NCBI GenBank assembly: GCA_963576735.1
Contig: OY755177.1
Span: forward strand, 2,914,001 to 2,978,000
Direction of reading: 5' to 3'
Length of the DNA stretch: 64,000 nucleotides
DNA from: Bedellia somnulentella
Lineage: Eukaryota; Arthropoda; Insecta; Lepidoptera; Bedelliidae
Position numbers and translations under genes: made by a program. The notes under the pieces are model-generated. The model did not search any database, was not told the origin of the DNA, and worked only from the letters and a program-made list of their open reading frames with translations. The first letter of the stretch is position 1, and each line of letters starts with the position of its first letter. Shown here one piece after another: positions 24,241-38,340 of the stretch.

Positions 24241-26470
24241 GTTTATTATATTGTACGAAATGATGCCTGTAAAACAAGGTAAAGTTATGCATCTGTTGAT
24301 TATTAACCATGTATTTTACGCATTATAATGAAAATTATGTAACATCCCTGATCTTTCCAAAATATACTGTTTACTTTGCCAGGTTTAAGTAACATGTTCT
24401 GATTACAAATACTAATGCATTCTTTGTGTTAATTATTACTTTGTATCAATATCAATCAAAATGAATATGAATCATCAAATCATAACTTTCCTTTCTTACA
24501 ATTAAGCAATGGGAAGAAGTCAGGGATAGTTACTTTTAGTTACCAAAACAGTTTTGAAGCATTTAGTCACAGTTGTTATATTTGCGAATATATTTGCAAC
24601 ACATTCAAATCACCAAATGAAGTAATTGTGTCCACTCATATTAACTAAAATGATAACTAATATTCGTATGAAAATGTATTTGACTATAGTAGAAAATTTT
24701 CGTGTCAATTTAGTTAGTAAAAGATTTGATATTTTCTCTATAAAATGTTGTGTAAACACGGGATTCCTGATTTTAACATATCCGCTGTAAAACTATACAA
24801 TAGTTCAAATATTCTAGGGTATTTTACTTATTTTCTCTAGAAAATCATATTCGACAGTGGTACCTTAAGGTACTTTCATTAAAACTTAATCAATTGTTGT
24901 GAAACTACCCCCTACAGTACGTAGCTAAATCTTTTTTTACCCAAATCAATTGCACTCTCTGTTTTATATTTAAACAAATAGTATACGTAAACTGTTGACT
25001 TAGGTGCAAGATCTCAGCTCAAGGCTATTTAGGATAGTTCTTAGTGTGTAATTAATAGATGTTATTTTCGCTTCCCACCCTTGATTTAGGGATAATTTTC
25101 ATTATAGGACTCTCTGAAACGCTAGATATGACATTCCATTATTTAGTTTTATGAGTTCATATTTCGTTAGCATATTCTCATTTGAAGAGAAACATTAAGT
25201 TGTATATAAGATTATTTTATGAATAAATTATTTGAATTGTAGATATATTATAATTTGACAGATACTTTATTGGATTTTAATCAATTTGTAAATTTTACAT
25301 TTCTTTTTTTTGCACTTACTATCCCACGACTGTACTGAACCCTCCTGTGCCTACTGTAGTTAGTTTACGCTTGACCGATATAGGCCGAGAGTTGACTTTA
25401 TGTGTGCATTCATATTGCATCATATTTATATTGAACAGCACAAATATTACAACAAATACTATATTAAATGTTTGTTGTATATCGTGCAACCAACTCTCGG
25501 TTTATTATCGCGTCTTATCTACGATATCGTAAAGTTAAGTAATTAAATTGATGTGTGCAGTTCGTGTAGGTAGAAATATGCTAAGGTAGGTTTTTAAACA
25601 TGGTCTTAGTGGTTTGTAGAAGTAACTCTATTTGTTGTGATCAAATATTGACACGTTTTATCACTATGAGGCCACCATTTCGAAATTTAGATGTTTCATT
25701 CGATGTATTTTATTTTATTGACATAAATAATACCATGCAACTTATATGAAGTGTAACAAATTTAGAAATTTAGTATTGACGATTAATTTATGAATTTCGT
25801 TAGTTAGAGTTATAGGTTTTTTAAACCATGGATTTGTTAGAAGACAATATTTTGTGCAATCAATTTTGAATGACATTTTCATTACGTGACTTAATAATAG
25901 TTTATAACGATATTAATTGTGTGATACAAAACAAACTATAATAATGATTTTAGTCCACATATTTTCTATCAAGGTTTTATTTTAAGTCATCTTCATAGTT
26001 ATCAATTAAAAGATCTTAGAGATTGTATAGAAAATTAATAGTTTGACAGTTTCTTCATAAAAACTAAGAATATGATTTCTTTAGATTCAGAATAAATTTC
26101 TTTGCTGTTTAAGAATTCCATTTTTTCACTTTTAGACTGATTATATAAAGGAGTAAATTTCAATTCATATCAAACAGTAATATCATAAATTTAGAACTGA
26201 ATAACATATATTATTTTATCAGCCGTATTCATAACTATTCCTTGCAATTGTTTCATACAAACAGTAAAAAAGATAATAACATTAAACTGATTTATAGTTG
26301 TGCTAATGAATGCATATTTATTTATGCAAATGACATTACAACTGTTTATTCATGATATGTTTTCTATTTATAGTCTGTTTTATTTTATTAATAAACTGTT
26401 GAATAAGCATATTAAATTGCAGTAGAAGTTTCTTAATTACATATGATTATTTTTATACTGCCAAAAGCAT
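24241..26470 (+). other. Probable long CenG1A 3' UTR and downstream DNA
   Basis: AT-rich, with no repeat and no exon seen, running from the TAA at 24238. Several AATAAA-like motifs occur, so the true cleavage site is not fixed. A 10-bp inverted pair, CCGAGAGTTG and CAACTCTCGG, lies at 25388-25397 and 25491-25500. Confidence 0.5.
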
Positions 26471-26516
26471 ACATACATACATATACTCACGGCTATAAAT
26501 CCCTTAACGGGGTGGC
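26471..26516 (-). repeat. SINE-B 3' end only
   Basis: 46 bases of tail and CTCACGGCTATAAATCCC, heavily 5'-truncated. Confidence 0.7.
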
Positions 26517-27033
26517 AAAAAGCAATAAAACAAAATTTTGACACAGTTTTTAAATAATCTTTTTTCGCTCTAATGACTCACTAATTCGTCTCTCCAATAT
26601 GAAGTTTGTTTTGTATAATGCAATTCATGTAACGATTTTGTAATATTATCGATTACCGCGATCAGTATTCAACAATTACATGTATAAATAAATAGAAAAA
26701 GCACTGAAAATGGTAATTAATTTATCTGTAATGTTATCTCACGGTTTTCTGTTCAAATTCTATTCATTTATAAATAAATCGTTACTCGTGTGATTTTGTT
26801 AAGTTATTTATGATTTTTATGAAGTACATTTTACGGTGTATTTTTTGTTGTATATATACTCGGTTCGTAATATGTACAGGCCAAAGAGCTTATATTTGTA
26901 AATATATGAAACGCTGGCGGTTATTTTGGTACTGCTCGAGCAGACTCGTATTTTCGTTGATGTAATTTTAATGAGATTTGTTGATGTTCTTGATCTTGTG
27001 AAAATAAAGTAATTCAAATTATGTTCATAGTTT
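26517..27033. other. No feature seen
   Basis: AT-rich unique-looking sequence between two SINE-B copies. Confidence 0.5.
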
Positions 27034-27042
27034 TATTGATAC

Positions 27043-27292
27043 ATACATACATACATGTACTCACGGCTATAAATCCCTAGAAGGGGTAGCCAGAGCTAAA
27101 AAATTAGAAATTCCTCAGCCACTTTTGGAAGTTGCGCGGGGAAAAGATGGTAAAATAAAGGTTGTTGGTGATGGGTCTCCAACCGCATCGTCCAAAAATC
27201 CCTTAAAAAGCCCCAATACCGTTAGTCGCCTCTTACATACACCCACCGGAAGAAAAGGGGTAGTGCTATTCTAAGCCGACACTACACAGCAA
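27043..27292 (-). repeat. SINE-B copy with 9-bp target duplication
   Basis: TATTGATAC lies at 27034-27042 and 27293-27301. Complete, from TATG tail to the ACTACACAG end. Confidence 0.85.
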
Positions 27293-27301
27293 TATTGATA
27301 C

Positions 27302-29134
27302 CATTTTAAAACCCGTACATGGTTTATTTAATCACTGGGACCATAGCCCGCATTAGCAGCATTGAAAATAGTTTTCCCAGTCCCTTACAAAGGATTTTTT
27401 GTAGTGTTGGAAGCTTGCCGCTGGTAAATGCTTTTGTTTTAATTTACCAGGTGAGTAATTTGAATAAAAAAGTTTACTGTAAATTCTGCATCGACATTTT
27501 AACGCTAAAGAAAGCGGACAAAAAAGAAAGTTGACAAAACAGTTCACGTGTGTGTTGTTTAGTTCAGATTAATCTTACGATATGTTAGCACCAGAGTACA
27601 TACTAGGTAAGTGAATAAAATGACTCGAGGTGGTAATTTATTATAATTGAATTCAAGCCTTCTCTTACGTAAAACCTCGCCTTCTCTTACCAATCATTAT
27701 TACACAGATGTTAGAATCAAATCGGTAAATATTTCATTAAGCTGAAAGTAACTTCAAGAACTACGCAACAAAGCCTCATTCGTCCTGAATAGGCTTGTAC
27801 GAGCTCATAGTTTTCACTAAGACACAAAGTTACACTTTACAAACTATGTCATCATGTATGGCCTTTATTACCGTACTTTGTACATACCAGAGAGAGCCTG
27901 ATTCATCGCCTCCAGGTGGCACAGAATATAGTCACATGCATGGCGGTCGGGGCGACTTCGTATGTGAGAAACTATGATAAAGAATCACTTCAAAGAACTT
28001 TTTTGAAGATACTTTGGTGGGTGGGTAGCTACGTTCAATTACAAAATTTTACCCTAAGACACAATACTCCGGCAGACTCCGGCAAGGTTGAGAAACCTTA
28101 CATTTATCTTCCTTTGCCTGCCACTGGCATACATCTCCAGAAACGCAGTTGCGGCACTGCATGACAAGCCGCCAGATGGTCACTGGTTAGAATACCTTAA
28201 CTAGGTACATTCAACTCACCCACTTAGCTCTCAGCTGTCCAATATAATACATACAACGTCACCATGAAGTTGCAATGGCCACAGAGCCAGCAGAACCCGT
28301 GAGTTGAAAAAATGCATAAGAAAGGCTCAGATGGCTAAGTTGTACTTTGTATTATACAAAGCGGTTTGTCACGTAAATGGACTGTCAAAGCAAAACGCAG
28401 TTACTCTGAACACCAAGTGAAACTGTGACAGCACCTAAAGGTTTTCAGAAGTTTTAGTATATCTTCGAGCACTTCAGAGATTTCTGCCATCGTTGTAAAA
28501 AATATGTTTGGTTTGAGTTTATACCTTTACCTTACAATCACATCGCGGCATCTGTAAAATAATTCAGAACTATTTCAAGTATTGTTATGCAGGTAAATTT
28601 TCAATGCACAAGCCGACATTGCCCTCTCACTTGCGAAAGTGTTAATTTTTCGTCCACGTAACCGACAAAAAATGTGTTTAAATTGACCAGACCGGTATAC
28701 TTTTAAGAAATTTAGCATTTAAGCAAAGTTCTAAAATTATTTCAAACCATATTTATTCAGAAGACAGGCATTAAATAATTAAATATTTCAAAATCCATTG
28801 CGCATGTAGTGGTATACGAATCGTGAGTTGCTCAAAATGGCTGATGAAGTTGTGTGAATAAATTTACGAAATGGTGTCGAAATAATATCTTGTTCTCATT
28901 GTTTATTTATTTTGGTTTAATATTACTTATTTGATAATTTCTTTAGTTTATATCATTTTTAGTTTTCATATAATAATTTTAATAATTAATTATCTTATCG
29001 GAATTTAAAGATTAGTCTTTGTTCAGTGGTCAGCCCAGGGAAACAACTGAAAATCTGTGCTTTGCCCAAAGCAAATTTCAAAGCTGACTTGGCCTTGCCA
29101 ATTTTCATTGCTGTGACACACAAAATTGCTGTTA
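27302..29134. other. No gene; one SINE-A remnant
   Basis: About 28325-28470 matches the SINE-A body (CAGATGGCTAAGTTGTACTT, ACTCTGAACACCAAGTGA). Short open frames at 27319-27534 and 27916-28164 have no recognisable domain. Confidence 0.5.
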
Positions 29135-29136
29135 TA

Positions 29137-30445
29137 CGAGGGGCATGCGAGAAGAAATTAGACACTCAAAAATTATAAAATTTATTCTTTATTACAAGTA
29201 TCGATCTTTTCATAGTATTCACACCCAGAGCACATATACACTTTTCCATACGTCTGAACCAATTGGAAAATACCTGTGACCACTTTTCTTTAGATACCTC
29301 AGAAATCTCGAAATTATAGGCAACCAGCGCATCTTCTTTGCTTTCAAACCTCTTCCCCTTTAGTTTTTCTTTGATTTTTGGAAACAAGTAAAAATCACAA
29401 GGCATTAGGTCAGGAGAATATGGCGGGTGAGGGAGAATTGACACATTTTTCGAGTTGAAAAAGTCTAGAGTTCTGGCAGACGTGTGCGGCGCCGCATTGT
29501 CATGGTGCCGGAGAAGGTACCGGATTCCTGACTTCGGTCGCTTGTCACATCAAGCTGATATTACTGTTGGAGCACAAACTGTCTCATAACATTAGGAGTT
29601 CACCGTTCTTTCATTGACTAGCACAACAGTAGCAATATGACCCGTTTTGCAGAAAAACGAGGCGACCATTTGTTTCTGTGCGCTTCGTGCACGGCGACAT
29701 TTCGTTGGAGTTGGTTCGTCTTCAAAGCACCATACAGTCGTTTGTCGCTTTGATTCGGGATCATAGTTATATAGCCATGTTTCGTCACCAGTCAGTATAT
29801 CATATACGTTTTTTTTCTCGCCTCTTGAATTTATCTATCATGGCACCAATCCACCCGACGGTATTCTGCTCATCAGTAAGTTTGTGCGGGACCCATCTCG
29901 AACAACGTTTACGGAGAGAAAGTGGTTGTGAATTATGGTTTGCATTGCTGCTGATCCAATTCCTAGTTCTCGCTAGAGCTAGAGCTCTACATATGTAATT
30001 CGTCGGTTTTCGCGAATAAGTTTTTCGACGGCACGAACGTTTTCTTGCGTGACCGCGGTTGGCGGCCGTCCTGTCTTCGCTTCATCTCCGAGACATCGCC
30101 GTCCTCGTTTAAACTCAGCAAACCAATTGAATACTGTGGCTCGGAAACAAGCAGACTCACCAAAAGTAGAAGCCAAAAGTTCAAAACATTCTTGAGGCTT
30201 TAAACCTTTTTTAAAGACATAATAAATCATAGCGCGAAAATCACGTCGACTGAGCTCCATTATTGCAAGTGAATTCCCGCCAGATTCTCGGAAAAATGAT
30301 GCTCATTCAAATAAAAAAATAAATAAAAGAAGTGTGTTCTATATTAAAATATGTCAATAAAAAACCAGCCTATAAGATGGTGTATAGCTTGCCAGTGCTA
30401 ATTAAATGAGAAAAGAGTATTTAGTTTCTTTTGGCATGCCCCTCG
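29137..30445 (-). mobile_element. mariner transposon, dead copy
   Basis: Inverted ends CGAGGGGCATGC at 29137 and GCATGCCCCTCG ending at 30445 are flanked by the TA target duplication (29135-29136 and 30446-30447). 1309 bp is a normal mariner length, so the copy is complete in size. Confidence 0.92.
29166..30260 (-). pseudogene. mariner transposase, frame broken
   Basis: The N-terminal 93 residues (30260-29979) hold the paired helix-turn-helix (RAMIYYVFKKGLKPQECFE) and the linker GDEAKTGRPPTAV. The C-terminal 92 residues (29444-29166) hold HPPYSPDLMPCDFYLFP, with the last catalytic Asp of the DD34D triad in SPDL. The middle third (29445-29978) is spread over several frames, with shifts and stops. 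It cannot make a full transposase, but its ends could still be recognised by one. Confidence 0.9.
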
Positions 30446-30447
30446 TA

Positions 30448-31279
30448 ATCATAGTTTCTTAGTCAATGTGTATTTTTTATTGTCGTTTTCAGAATGTATT
30501 TATATGTGACCATGTTGTTGTGCTTTGTATGTCTGAGTAGTGGAAAAAAATGTTTTATCTATCTATCAATACGTATCGTTTTGAATGACGAATTCGCTTA
30601 TTTATTATAGTATTCCGGTTTGGTCGGGAAACTCTTTGTATAAAACACTGTGTACAAACGCATTAGCACAAAACTGTCTTTAGAATCTTCAGCTTCTCTG
30701 GTTTTTCTAACAAGGATATTTTTCCGACACGATAAATCTATCACCATAAAGTTACTAACAGTAACAGCTTATATAATTTTTCATCCGGTAAATGGTTTTT
30801 GGCGTAAATCCCCGTGAAACCTATTTAAATATCCAACAAACTCAATTTACGTAAAGTTCGAAAATTTCGTTCGAATCCAATTAGTGTGGTCGCCGCGCAA
30901 AAAGTTGCAAATCGATTTTTCCGATGACTAGTTGTCGAATTATGATTAAATTTGAGTAAATCCTAGTAGGTAAAAACGACTAAAGGATAAATACAATTTT
31001 ATTTGTACGTAGGTTTATGTTATCAAGAATGTTAGCGCGAAGGCAAAATATTTGTGGAAAGACTTCATGAGGAAACTCTTAGTCAGAGGTATAGGTAGCC
31101 ATGTGCATAAAAGGGCGATGGGATTGTCCTTTATCACATAAAAACAAAGCGGGGTGGCCTCCATTAGCGGGAAAATTTATTTTATTAATTATCTATTTCC
31201 TTAAGTTGTGCCTACAAAATTAGCTAAGTTATCCTTATGCCACATGGGTTATGCTAACAAAATTAATACAAACATTACT
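30448..31279. other. No clear feature
   Basis: AT-rich. A vague SINE-A-like stretch near 31060-31150 is too weak to call. Confidence 0.4.
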
Positions 31280-31530
31280 GTCTGTCGGCTTAGAATAGCA
31301 CTACCCCATGTCTTCCGGTGAGTGTACATAAGAGGCGATTAACGGTATTGGGGCATTTTAAGGGATTTTTGGGCGATGCGGTTGGAGACCCATCACCAAC
31401 AATCTTTATTTTTACCACCTTTTCCCCACGCAACTTCCAAAAGTGGCTGAGGGATTTCTTATTCCTTAGCTCTGGCTACCCCTTCTAGGGATTTATAGTC
31501 GTGAGTATATGTATGTACGTATGTAGTACT
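31280..31530 (+). repeat. SINE-B copy
   Basis: Starts CTGTCGGCTTAGAATAGCAC and ends GTGAGTATATGTATGTACGT; nearly full length. Confidence 0.8.
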
Positions 31531-31591
31531 GTTAACTGTTATGGTCTAATATCATTAACTCCAAAAGTGTTATTCTAAGTTTAATTATTAC

Positions 31592-31800
31592 AATGCATAC
31601 TTAGTCTTGTGTCAGTGTATTTATACAAAACGGTAATAGCGATAGACCAGCACGTGAGTACACTGTTCAAGCAAAACGTGAGTACTCTGAACACCAGGTG
31701 ACGATTTCACGTGATGATCAGAAGTATTAGTACCCCTGCCAACCTCTTCGGGGATATACGGCGTGATCGTTTGAGTTTGACTGTTATTGTTGTTATAATG
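31592..31800 (+). repeat. SINE-A 3' two-thirds
   Basis: Starts within the body and keeps ACTCTGAACACCAGGTGACG and the TTCGGGGATATACGGCGTGA end block. Confidence 0.7.
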
Positions 31801-31892
31801 TAAACTTTCATTTATGTAACAATTTATCGTCTGTCGTTTAAAGTAGGTATTCGCCATGAAGTTACTAACTAAACAGGAGAGCGCATATTTAC

Positions 31893-32138
31893 ATATACTC
31901 ACGGCTATAAATCCATTAACGGGGTAGCCAGAGCTTTGGAATGAGAAATTCCTTAGCCACTTTTGGAAGTTGATTGGGGAAAAGATGGTAATAATAAATG
32001 TTTTTGGTGACGGGTCTCCAACCGCATCGCCCAAAAATCACTTAAAAAGTATACTTAGTACTATACCTTTAGTCGCCTCTTACGATCACCCTCGGGTAGA
32101 TATGGGGTAGTGTTATTCTAAGCCGACACTACACGGCA
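31893..32138 (-). repeat. SINE-B copy (duplicated at 35220-35465)
   Basis: Runs from CATATACTCACGGCTATAAA to GACACTACACGGC. The second copy is part of the tandem duplication, not an independent insertion. Confidence 0.8.
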
Positions 32139-32659
32139 ACACACTACACTACAGGAGACCGCACTTACACAAAAAATGGCACACAATAATGAAATTTACT
32201 ACCTCGCAATAAAGCTTATACATTTATAATCTTTTGAACACTGTCAAGCAGAGAAACGTCCTGGAACGAGAGCCCAAACTAGAGGAGTGTGTCCTGCTCG
32301 TGCGGTTGCCAGTCAAGATTAAGTTCAACGAAAAACAAATTCAAACTTATTTATAGGAAATATTTTAAAAAAAGTAGGTTACTAACTATTCCTTTTTAAT
32401 AAATTGTTTTAATTATTATCGTCATCTATCAACTTAGACATAAATAATTTATTAAGTTTGGTAATCAGTATTTTTTTTTCTTTTTTTTTTTTTTGGTTTG
32501 ATTATTTTACTTTACATACTGCCAAGGGATTTACGTTAGTAAAAGCTAATCTATTTAACTGAAGTAATTACTCAAATTGACTTTTTAATTGGGCAAACAA
32601 TTTATTTTCACTTTGGTTAAGTGGAAATTTAACTTTTAATAATATTTCACAAGACATTT

Positions 32660-32790
32660 TTTTTTTAATAATAATAATCGTTTATTACCAATTGAAATTT
32701 TACAAATACATAATACCAGCGGCCCCACACTAGGCAAGCCTGTATCGTGGGTACCAAATACAAATAACAATTCCAATTTTACAAAGTGAA
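32660..32790 (-). mobile_element. LINE 3' end (duplicated at 35987-36117)
   Basis: On the - strand a GGTACCCACGATACAGGCTT ... AGTGTGGGG hairpin is followed by a (ATT)n tail and then A-rich sequence. No coding sequence remains. Confidence 0.6.
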
Positions 32791-33479
32791 TTAAATTATA
32801 ATACATTGATAAAATATAATTGAAAATTTATAGAATCTAATACTTATTAAAATATACACTTAATCCATTTAACTTAACACTAAATACAAACTAAATCATA
32901 ACATTATGCAAATAAATAATAATTAAAAATAATGTAGTTATTGCAAATTATTATAATGAACAATTATATCAATAAGAACTTCAATTTATTAATTACTAGC
33001 GACCCGCCCTGGCTTCGCACGGGTGCAATGCAAAATATACCTACTACAGAATGTCCTTATACACAACGTTCACAGCTTTTTTGTCATTAGCCAATACTCA
33101 AAGTTTTAATGGAAGAAATACCAAGAAATATGGTTTTAAGCTAATCCTATCTAACCTAATGTACTTACAATACTACTGATATAATAAAAATTAAAAGATA
33201 ACACTGGGGAACACAGGTTTTGTTTTATGAACCTTGATGATCGTTCTTAAATTTGTTTGACTCGCTGATTCTGAATCTGAAGTCCATCCTTTGCCAGCAG
33301 CTCTAGTTTGTTAAATATTTCAGATATATTTTTTTTAGAAAAAACTCATATTTCTTACCAAATCATTATATTTTGACTAATTAACGTGGAAAAAACTTTC
33401 TTTTATATGCTTTTCTAACATGAACAGGATCTTTTACACTATTTTGTATGCTCCAGCAGTAATCAGCCATCATATTTAT

Positions 33480-35013
33480 ATTCTAGCGGCCCTGGTACCG
33501 TTCTTCCATAGTGCGTATATCCTGATGAAAGCGTTCACCTTGTTCTTCACTAAAATCACCTAAATTTTCTGGAAATCGATCTAAATGCCTAAGAGGAAGT
33601 GCAATTTGATGCTCATATTGCATCCAAGCCTCTGAAAGTTCATCATCAGCTGTTTAATATGTGACGCATAGACCGGTAACTTTTTATATCCTAAGAAATT
33701 TTGTACCACCCAAACAAATTCATTCCAAGCCGATTTCTCTACATCGGTCATACACTCGACAAATTCCGGGTCTTTTATCAACTCCCTAATTTGAGGACCA
33801 TCAAATATGCCTGCTTTAATTTTTTCTGTACTCAATTTTGGAAAAACTTTGCTGAGATATTTGAAACATTGTCCATCTTTCTGTAAAGCTTTGACGAACT
33901 GTTTGATAAGTCCCAATTTTATATGAAGCGGTGGTAAAAGAATGTGATCTCTGGTTACTAGACGAGTGTTTATTACGTTCATACTACCCGGAACTAGAGC
34001 ATCCCTTGTAGGCCAAACTTTCTTAGTCCAGTGGTTTGCCCTATCACGGCTATCCCAAAGACACATAAAACAGGGGTACTTAGTATATCCGCCCTGCTGA
34101 CCCAAAAGAAAATTTACCATCTTTAGATCGACACATATCATCCACTTATGTTCTACGTATTTAATTTTTTCCATAACTAAGGCTATGGTAGGATATTCTT
34201 CTTTTACTTTCGTAGAATGTGCTATGGGAAACATGCCATTTTGTTGCCATTATGTAGAAGAACACACTTAAGACTCCGCTTAGAGGAGTCAATAAACAAC
34301 CACCAGTGCTTTGGATCATACTTTATTAATCCCATTTCAAGCATCAATCCAGGAATGTTGGTGCACACAAACATCTTCTTCAGAAAAAAAAAGGAATTAA
34401 TTGTTTTTCTCTTGTCCGGTATATTGAGACATTAGTCCCTAAAATTGTCAGGTTTCTTTCTTTAAGCCGTGAAGCTAAGAGTTCGGATCCCTTTTTTGAT
34501 AGCCCAAGGTCTCTAATTAACTCGTCCAGGTCATTTTGATTGAATAGTCGAGGTTTCGTATCATCAGGAAAGTCACTGTCTCCATCGTCACTGCCGACCA
34601 AAGTTGTGGATTGGACACATCGATACTCAAGGTTGGTCTTATAGCAGAGTTTAAATTAGGATAAACCCATTCGGACCGATTTTTGCGGTTGATTCCGTTG
34701 ATGTTTACAACACAAAAATAGCAATCATCGTGATGATTACTTGGTTCTCGCCAAATCATTGGGCTTTTGTACTTCATGGTGGGTCTTTTTTTGCTTACCC
34801 ATAAACGCAGTGATGATACACAACTTCCACATACGAAATTTGGGATCCAGGACTTACTATTAATTGGTAATGGCATTCCAATCCAAAGTACTCCAAGTAT
34901 GCTTTTTTTACATTGTCAGACGCACTTACACGACACTCTTTAAACATGTACTCACCACAAATACCACAAAATCTATTTGGATCGTTCAAACAGGTTCTCC
35001 TTAACGTAAACAT
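33480..35013 (-). pseudogene. Cysteine-rich protein of the unnamed transposon, copy 1
   Basis: Read in order over frame changes: a zinc-type N-terminus (FCGICGEYMFKE ... KKAYLEYF, 35013), VCGSCVSSLRLW and MIWREPSNHHDDCYFC (34876), a Leu-rich segment (LDELIRDLGLSKKGSELLASRL, 34601), a 217-residue core (ICVDLKMVNFLLGQQGGYTK, CFMCLWDSRDRA, LPPLHIKLGLIKQFVKAL, 34234-33581), then GERFHQDIRTMEERYQG (about 33560-33490) before a stop. I recognise these motifs from a large family of uncharacterised proteins in insects and cnidarians, multi-copy and likely transposon-borne, but I know no function. At least three frameshifts make this copy non-functional. Confidence 0.7.
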
Positions 35014-36806
35014 ATCGATTTATTCCCGATAAGTTGCTGTTTACAACACTACAAAAACGATTTGAGATCGAAATTGGCAAATTATTGGCAGGTAGCTGTT
35101 TTTAAAAAACGAGAGCTGCTAGAGAAAAACTGAGGGTAGATTTGAAATCAGAGACGTCTGTCGTTTAAAGTAGGTATTCGCCATGAAGTTACTAACTAAA
35201 CAGGAGAGCGCATATTTACATATACTCACGGCTATAAATCCATTAACGGGGTAGCCAGAGCTTTGGAATGAGAAATTCCTTAGCCACTTTTGGAAGTTGA
35301 TTGGGGAAAAGATGGTAATAATAAATGTTTTTGGTGACGGGTCTCCAACCGCATCGCCCAAAAATCACTTAAAAAGTATACTTAGTACTATACCTTTAGT
35401 CGCCTCTTACGATCACCCTCGGGTAGATATGGGGTAGTGTTATTCTAAGCCGACACTACACGGCAACACACTACACTACAGGAGACCGCACTTACACAAA
35501 AAATGGCACACAATAATGAAATTTACTACCTCGCAATAAAGCTTATACATTTATAATCTTTTGAACACTGTCAAGCAGAGAAACGTCCTGGAACGAGAGC
35601 CCAAACTAGAGGAGTGTGTCCTGCTCGTGCGGTTGCCAGTCAAGATTAAGTTCAACGAAAAACAAATTCAAACTTATTTATAGGAAATATTTTAAAAAAA
35701 GTAGGTTACTAACTATTCCTTTTTAATAAATTGTTTTAATTATTATCGTCATCTATCAACTTAGACATAAATAATTTATTAAGTTTGGTAATCAGTATTT
35801 TTTTTTCTTTTTTTTTTTTTTGGTTTGATTATTTTACTTTACATACTGCCAAGGGATTTACGTTAGTAAAAGCTAATCTATTTAACTGAAGTAATTACTC
35901 AAATTGACTTTTTAATTGGGCAAACAATTTATTTTCACTTTGGTTAAGTGGAAATTTAACTTTTAATAATATTTCACAAGACATTTTTTTTTTAATAATA
36001 ATAATCGTTTATTACCAATTGAAATTTTACAAATACATAATACCAGCGGCCCCACACTAGGCAAGCCTGTATCGTGGGTACCAAATACAAATAACAATTC
36101 CAATTTTACAAAGTGAATTAAATTATAATACATTGATAAAATATAATTGAAAATTTATAGAATCTAATACTTATTAAAATATACACTTAATCCATTTAAC
36201 TTAACACTAAATACAAACTAAATCATAACATTATGCAAATAAATAATAATTAAAAATAATGTAGTTATTGCAAATTATTATAATGAACAATTATATCAAT
36301 AAGAACTTCAATTTATTAATTACTAGCGACCCGCCCTGGCTTCGCACGGGTGCAATGCAAAATATACCTACTACAGAATGTCCTTATACACAACGTTCAC
36401 AGCTTTTTTGTCATTAGCCAATACTCAAAGTTTTAATGGAAGAAATACCAAGAAATATGGTTTTAAGCTAATCCTATCTAACCTAATGTACTTACAATAC
36501 TACTGATATAATAAAAATTAAAAGATAACACTGGGGAACACAGGTTTTGTTTTATGAACCTTGATGATCGTTCTTAAATTTGTTTGACTCGCTGATTCTG
36601 AATCTGAAGTCCATCCTTTGCCAGCAGCTCTAGTTTGTTAAATATTTCAGATATATTTTTTTTAGAAAAAACTCATATTTCTTACCAAATCATTATATTT
36701 TGACTAATTAACGTGGAAAAAACTTTCTTTTATATGCTTTTCTAACATGAACAGGATCTTTTACACTATTTTGTATGCTCCAGCAGTAATCAGCCATCAT
36801 ATTTAT

Positions 36807-38340
36807 ATTCTAGCGGCCCTGGTACCGTTCTTCCATAGTGCGTATATCCTGATGAAAGCGTTCACCTTGTTCTTCACTAAAATCACCTAAATTTTCTGGA
36901 AATCGATCTAAATGCCTAAGAGGAAGTGCAATTTGATGCTCATATTGCATCCAAGCCTCTGAAAGTTCATCATCAGCTGTTTAATATGTGACGCATAGAC
37001 CGGTAACTTTTTATATCCTAAGAAATTTTGTACCACCCAAACAAATTCATTCCAAGCCGATTTCTCTACATCGGTCATACACTCGACAAATTCCGGGTCT
37101 TTTATCAACTCCCTAATTTGAGGACCATCAAATATGCCTGCTTTAATTTTTTCTGTACTCAATTTTGGAAAAACTTTGCTGAGATATTTGAAACATTGTC
37201 CATCTTTCTGTAAAGCTTTGACGAACTGTTTGATAAGTCCCAATTTTATATGAAGCGGTGGTAAAAGAATGTGATCTCTGGTTACTAGACGAGTGTTTAT
37301 TACGTTCATACTACCCGGAACTAGAGCATCCCTTGTAGGCCAAACTTTCTTAGTCCAGTGGTTTGCCCTATCACGGCTATCCCAAAGACACATAAAACAG
37401 GGGTACTTAGTATATCCGCCCTGCTGACCCAAAAGAAAATTTACCATCTTTAGATCGACACATATCATCCACTTATGTTCTACGTATTTAATTTTTTCCA
37501 TAACTAAGGCTATGGTAGGATATTCTTCTTTTACTTTCGTAGAATGTGCTATGGGAAACATGCCATTTTGTTGCCATTATGTAGAAGAACACACTTAAGA
37601 CTCCGCTTAGAGGAGTCAATAAACAACCACCAGTGCTTTGGATCATACTTTATTAATCCCATTTCAAGCATCAATCCAGGAATGTTGGTGCACACAAACA
37701 TCTTCTTCAGAAAAAAAAAGGAATTAATTGTTTTTCTCTTGTCCGGTATATTGAGACATTAGTCCCTAAAATTGTCAGGTTTCTTTCTTTAAGCCGTGAA
37801 GCTAAGAGTTCGGATCCCTTTTTTGATAGCCCAAGGTCTCTAATTAACTCGTCCAGGTCATTTTGATTGAATAGTCGAGGTTTCGTATCATCAGGAAAGT
37901 CACTGTCTCCATCGTCACTGCCGACCAAAGTTGTGGATTGGACACATCGATACTCAAGGTTGGTCTTATAGCAGAGTTTAAATTAGGATAAACCCATTCG
38001 GACCGATTTTTGCGGTTGATTCCGTTGATGTTTACAACACAAAAATAGCAATCATCGTGATGATTACTTGGTTCTCGCCAAATCATTGGGCTTTTGTACT
38101 TCATGGTGGGTCTTTTTTTGCTTACCCATAAACGCAGTGATGATACACAACTTCCACATACGAAATTTGGGATCCAGGACTTACTATTAATTGGTAATGG
38201 CATTCCAATCCAAAGTACTCCAAGTATGCTTTTTTTACATTGTCAGACGCACTTACACGACACTCTTTAAACATGTACTCACCACAAATACCACAAAATC
38301 TATTTGGATCGTTCAAACAGGTTCTCCTTAACGTAAACAT
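36807..38340 (-). pseudogene. Cysteine-rich protein of the unnamed transposon, copy 2
   Basis: It has the same frames and the same lesions as copy 1, shifted by 3327. Shared frameshifts show the gene was already broken before the tandem duplication. This copy has both transposon ends. Confidence 0.7.

Noticed and set aside
25388..25500. 10-bp inverted pair in the CenG1A 3' UTR as a regulatory hairpin
   Set aside because: Loop of about 93 bases and short arms; chance cannot be excluded in a 2-kb AT-rich stretch.
31621..32034. 137-codon frame starting MGDAVGDPSP
   Set aside because: Translation of SINE-B; similar frames arise from other copies.
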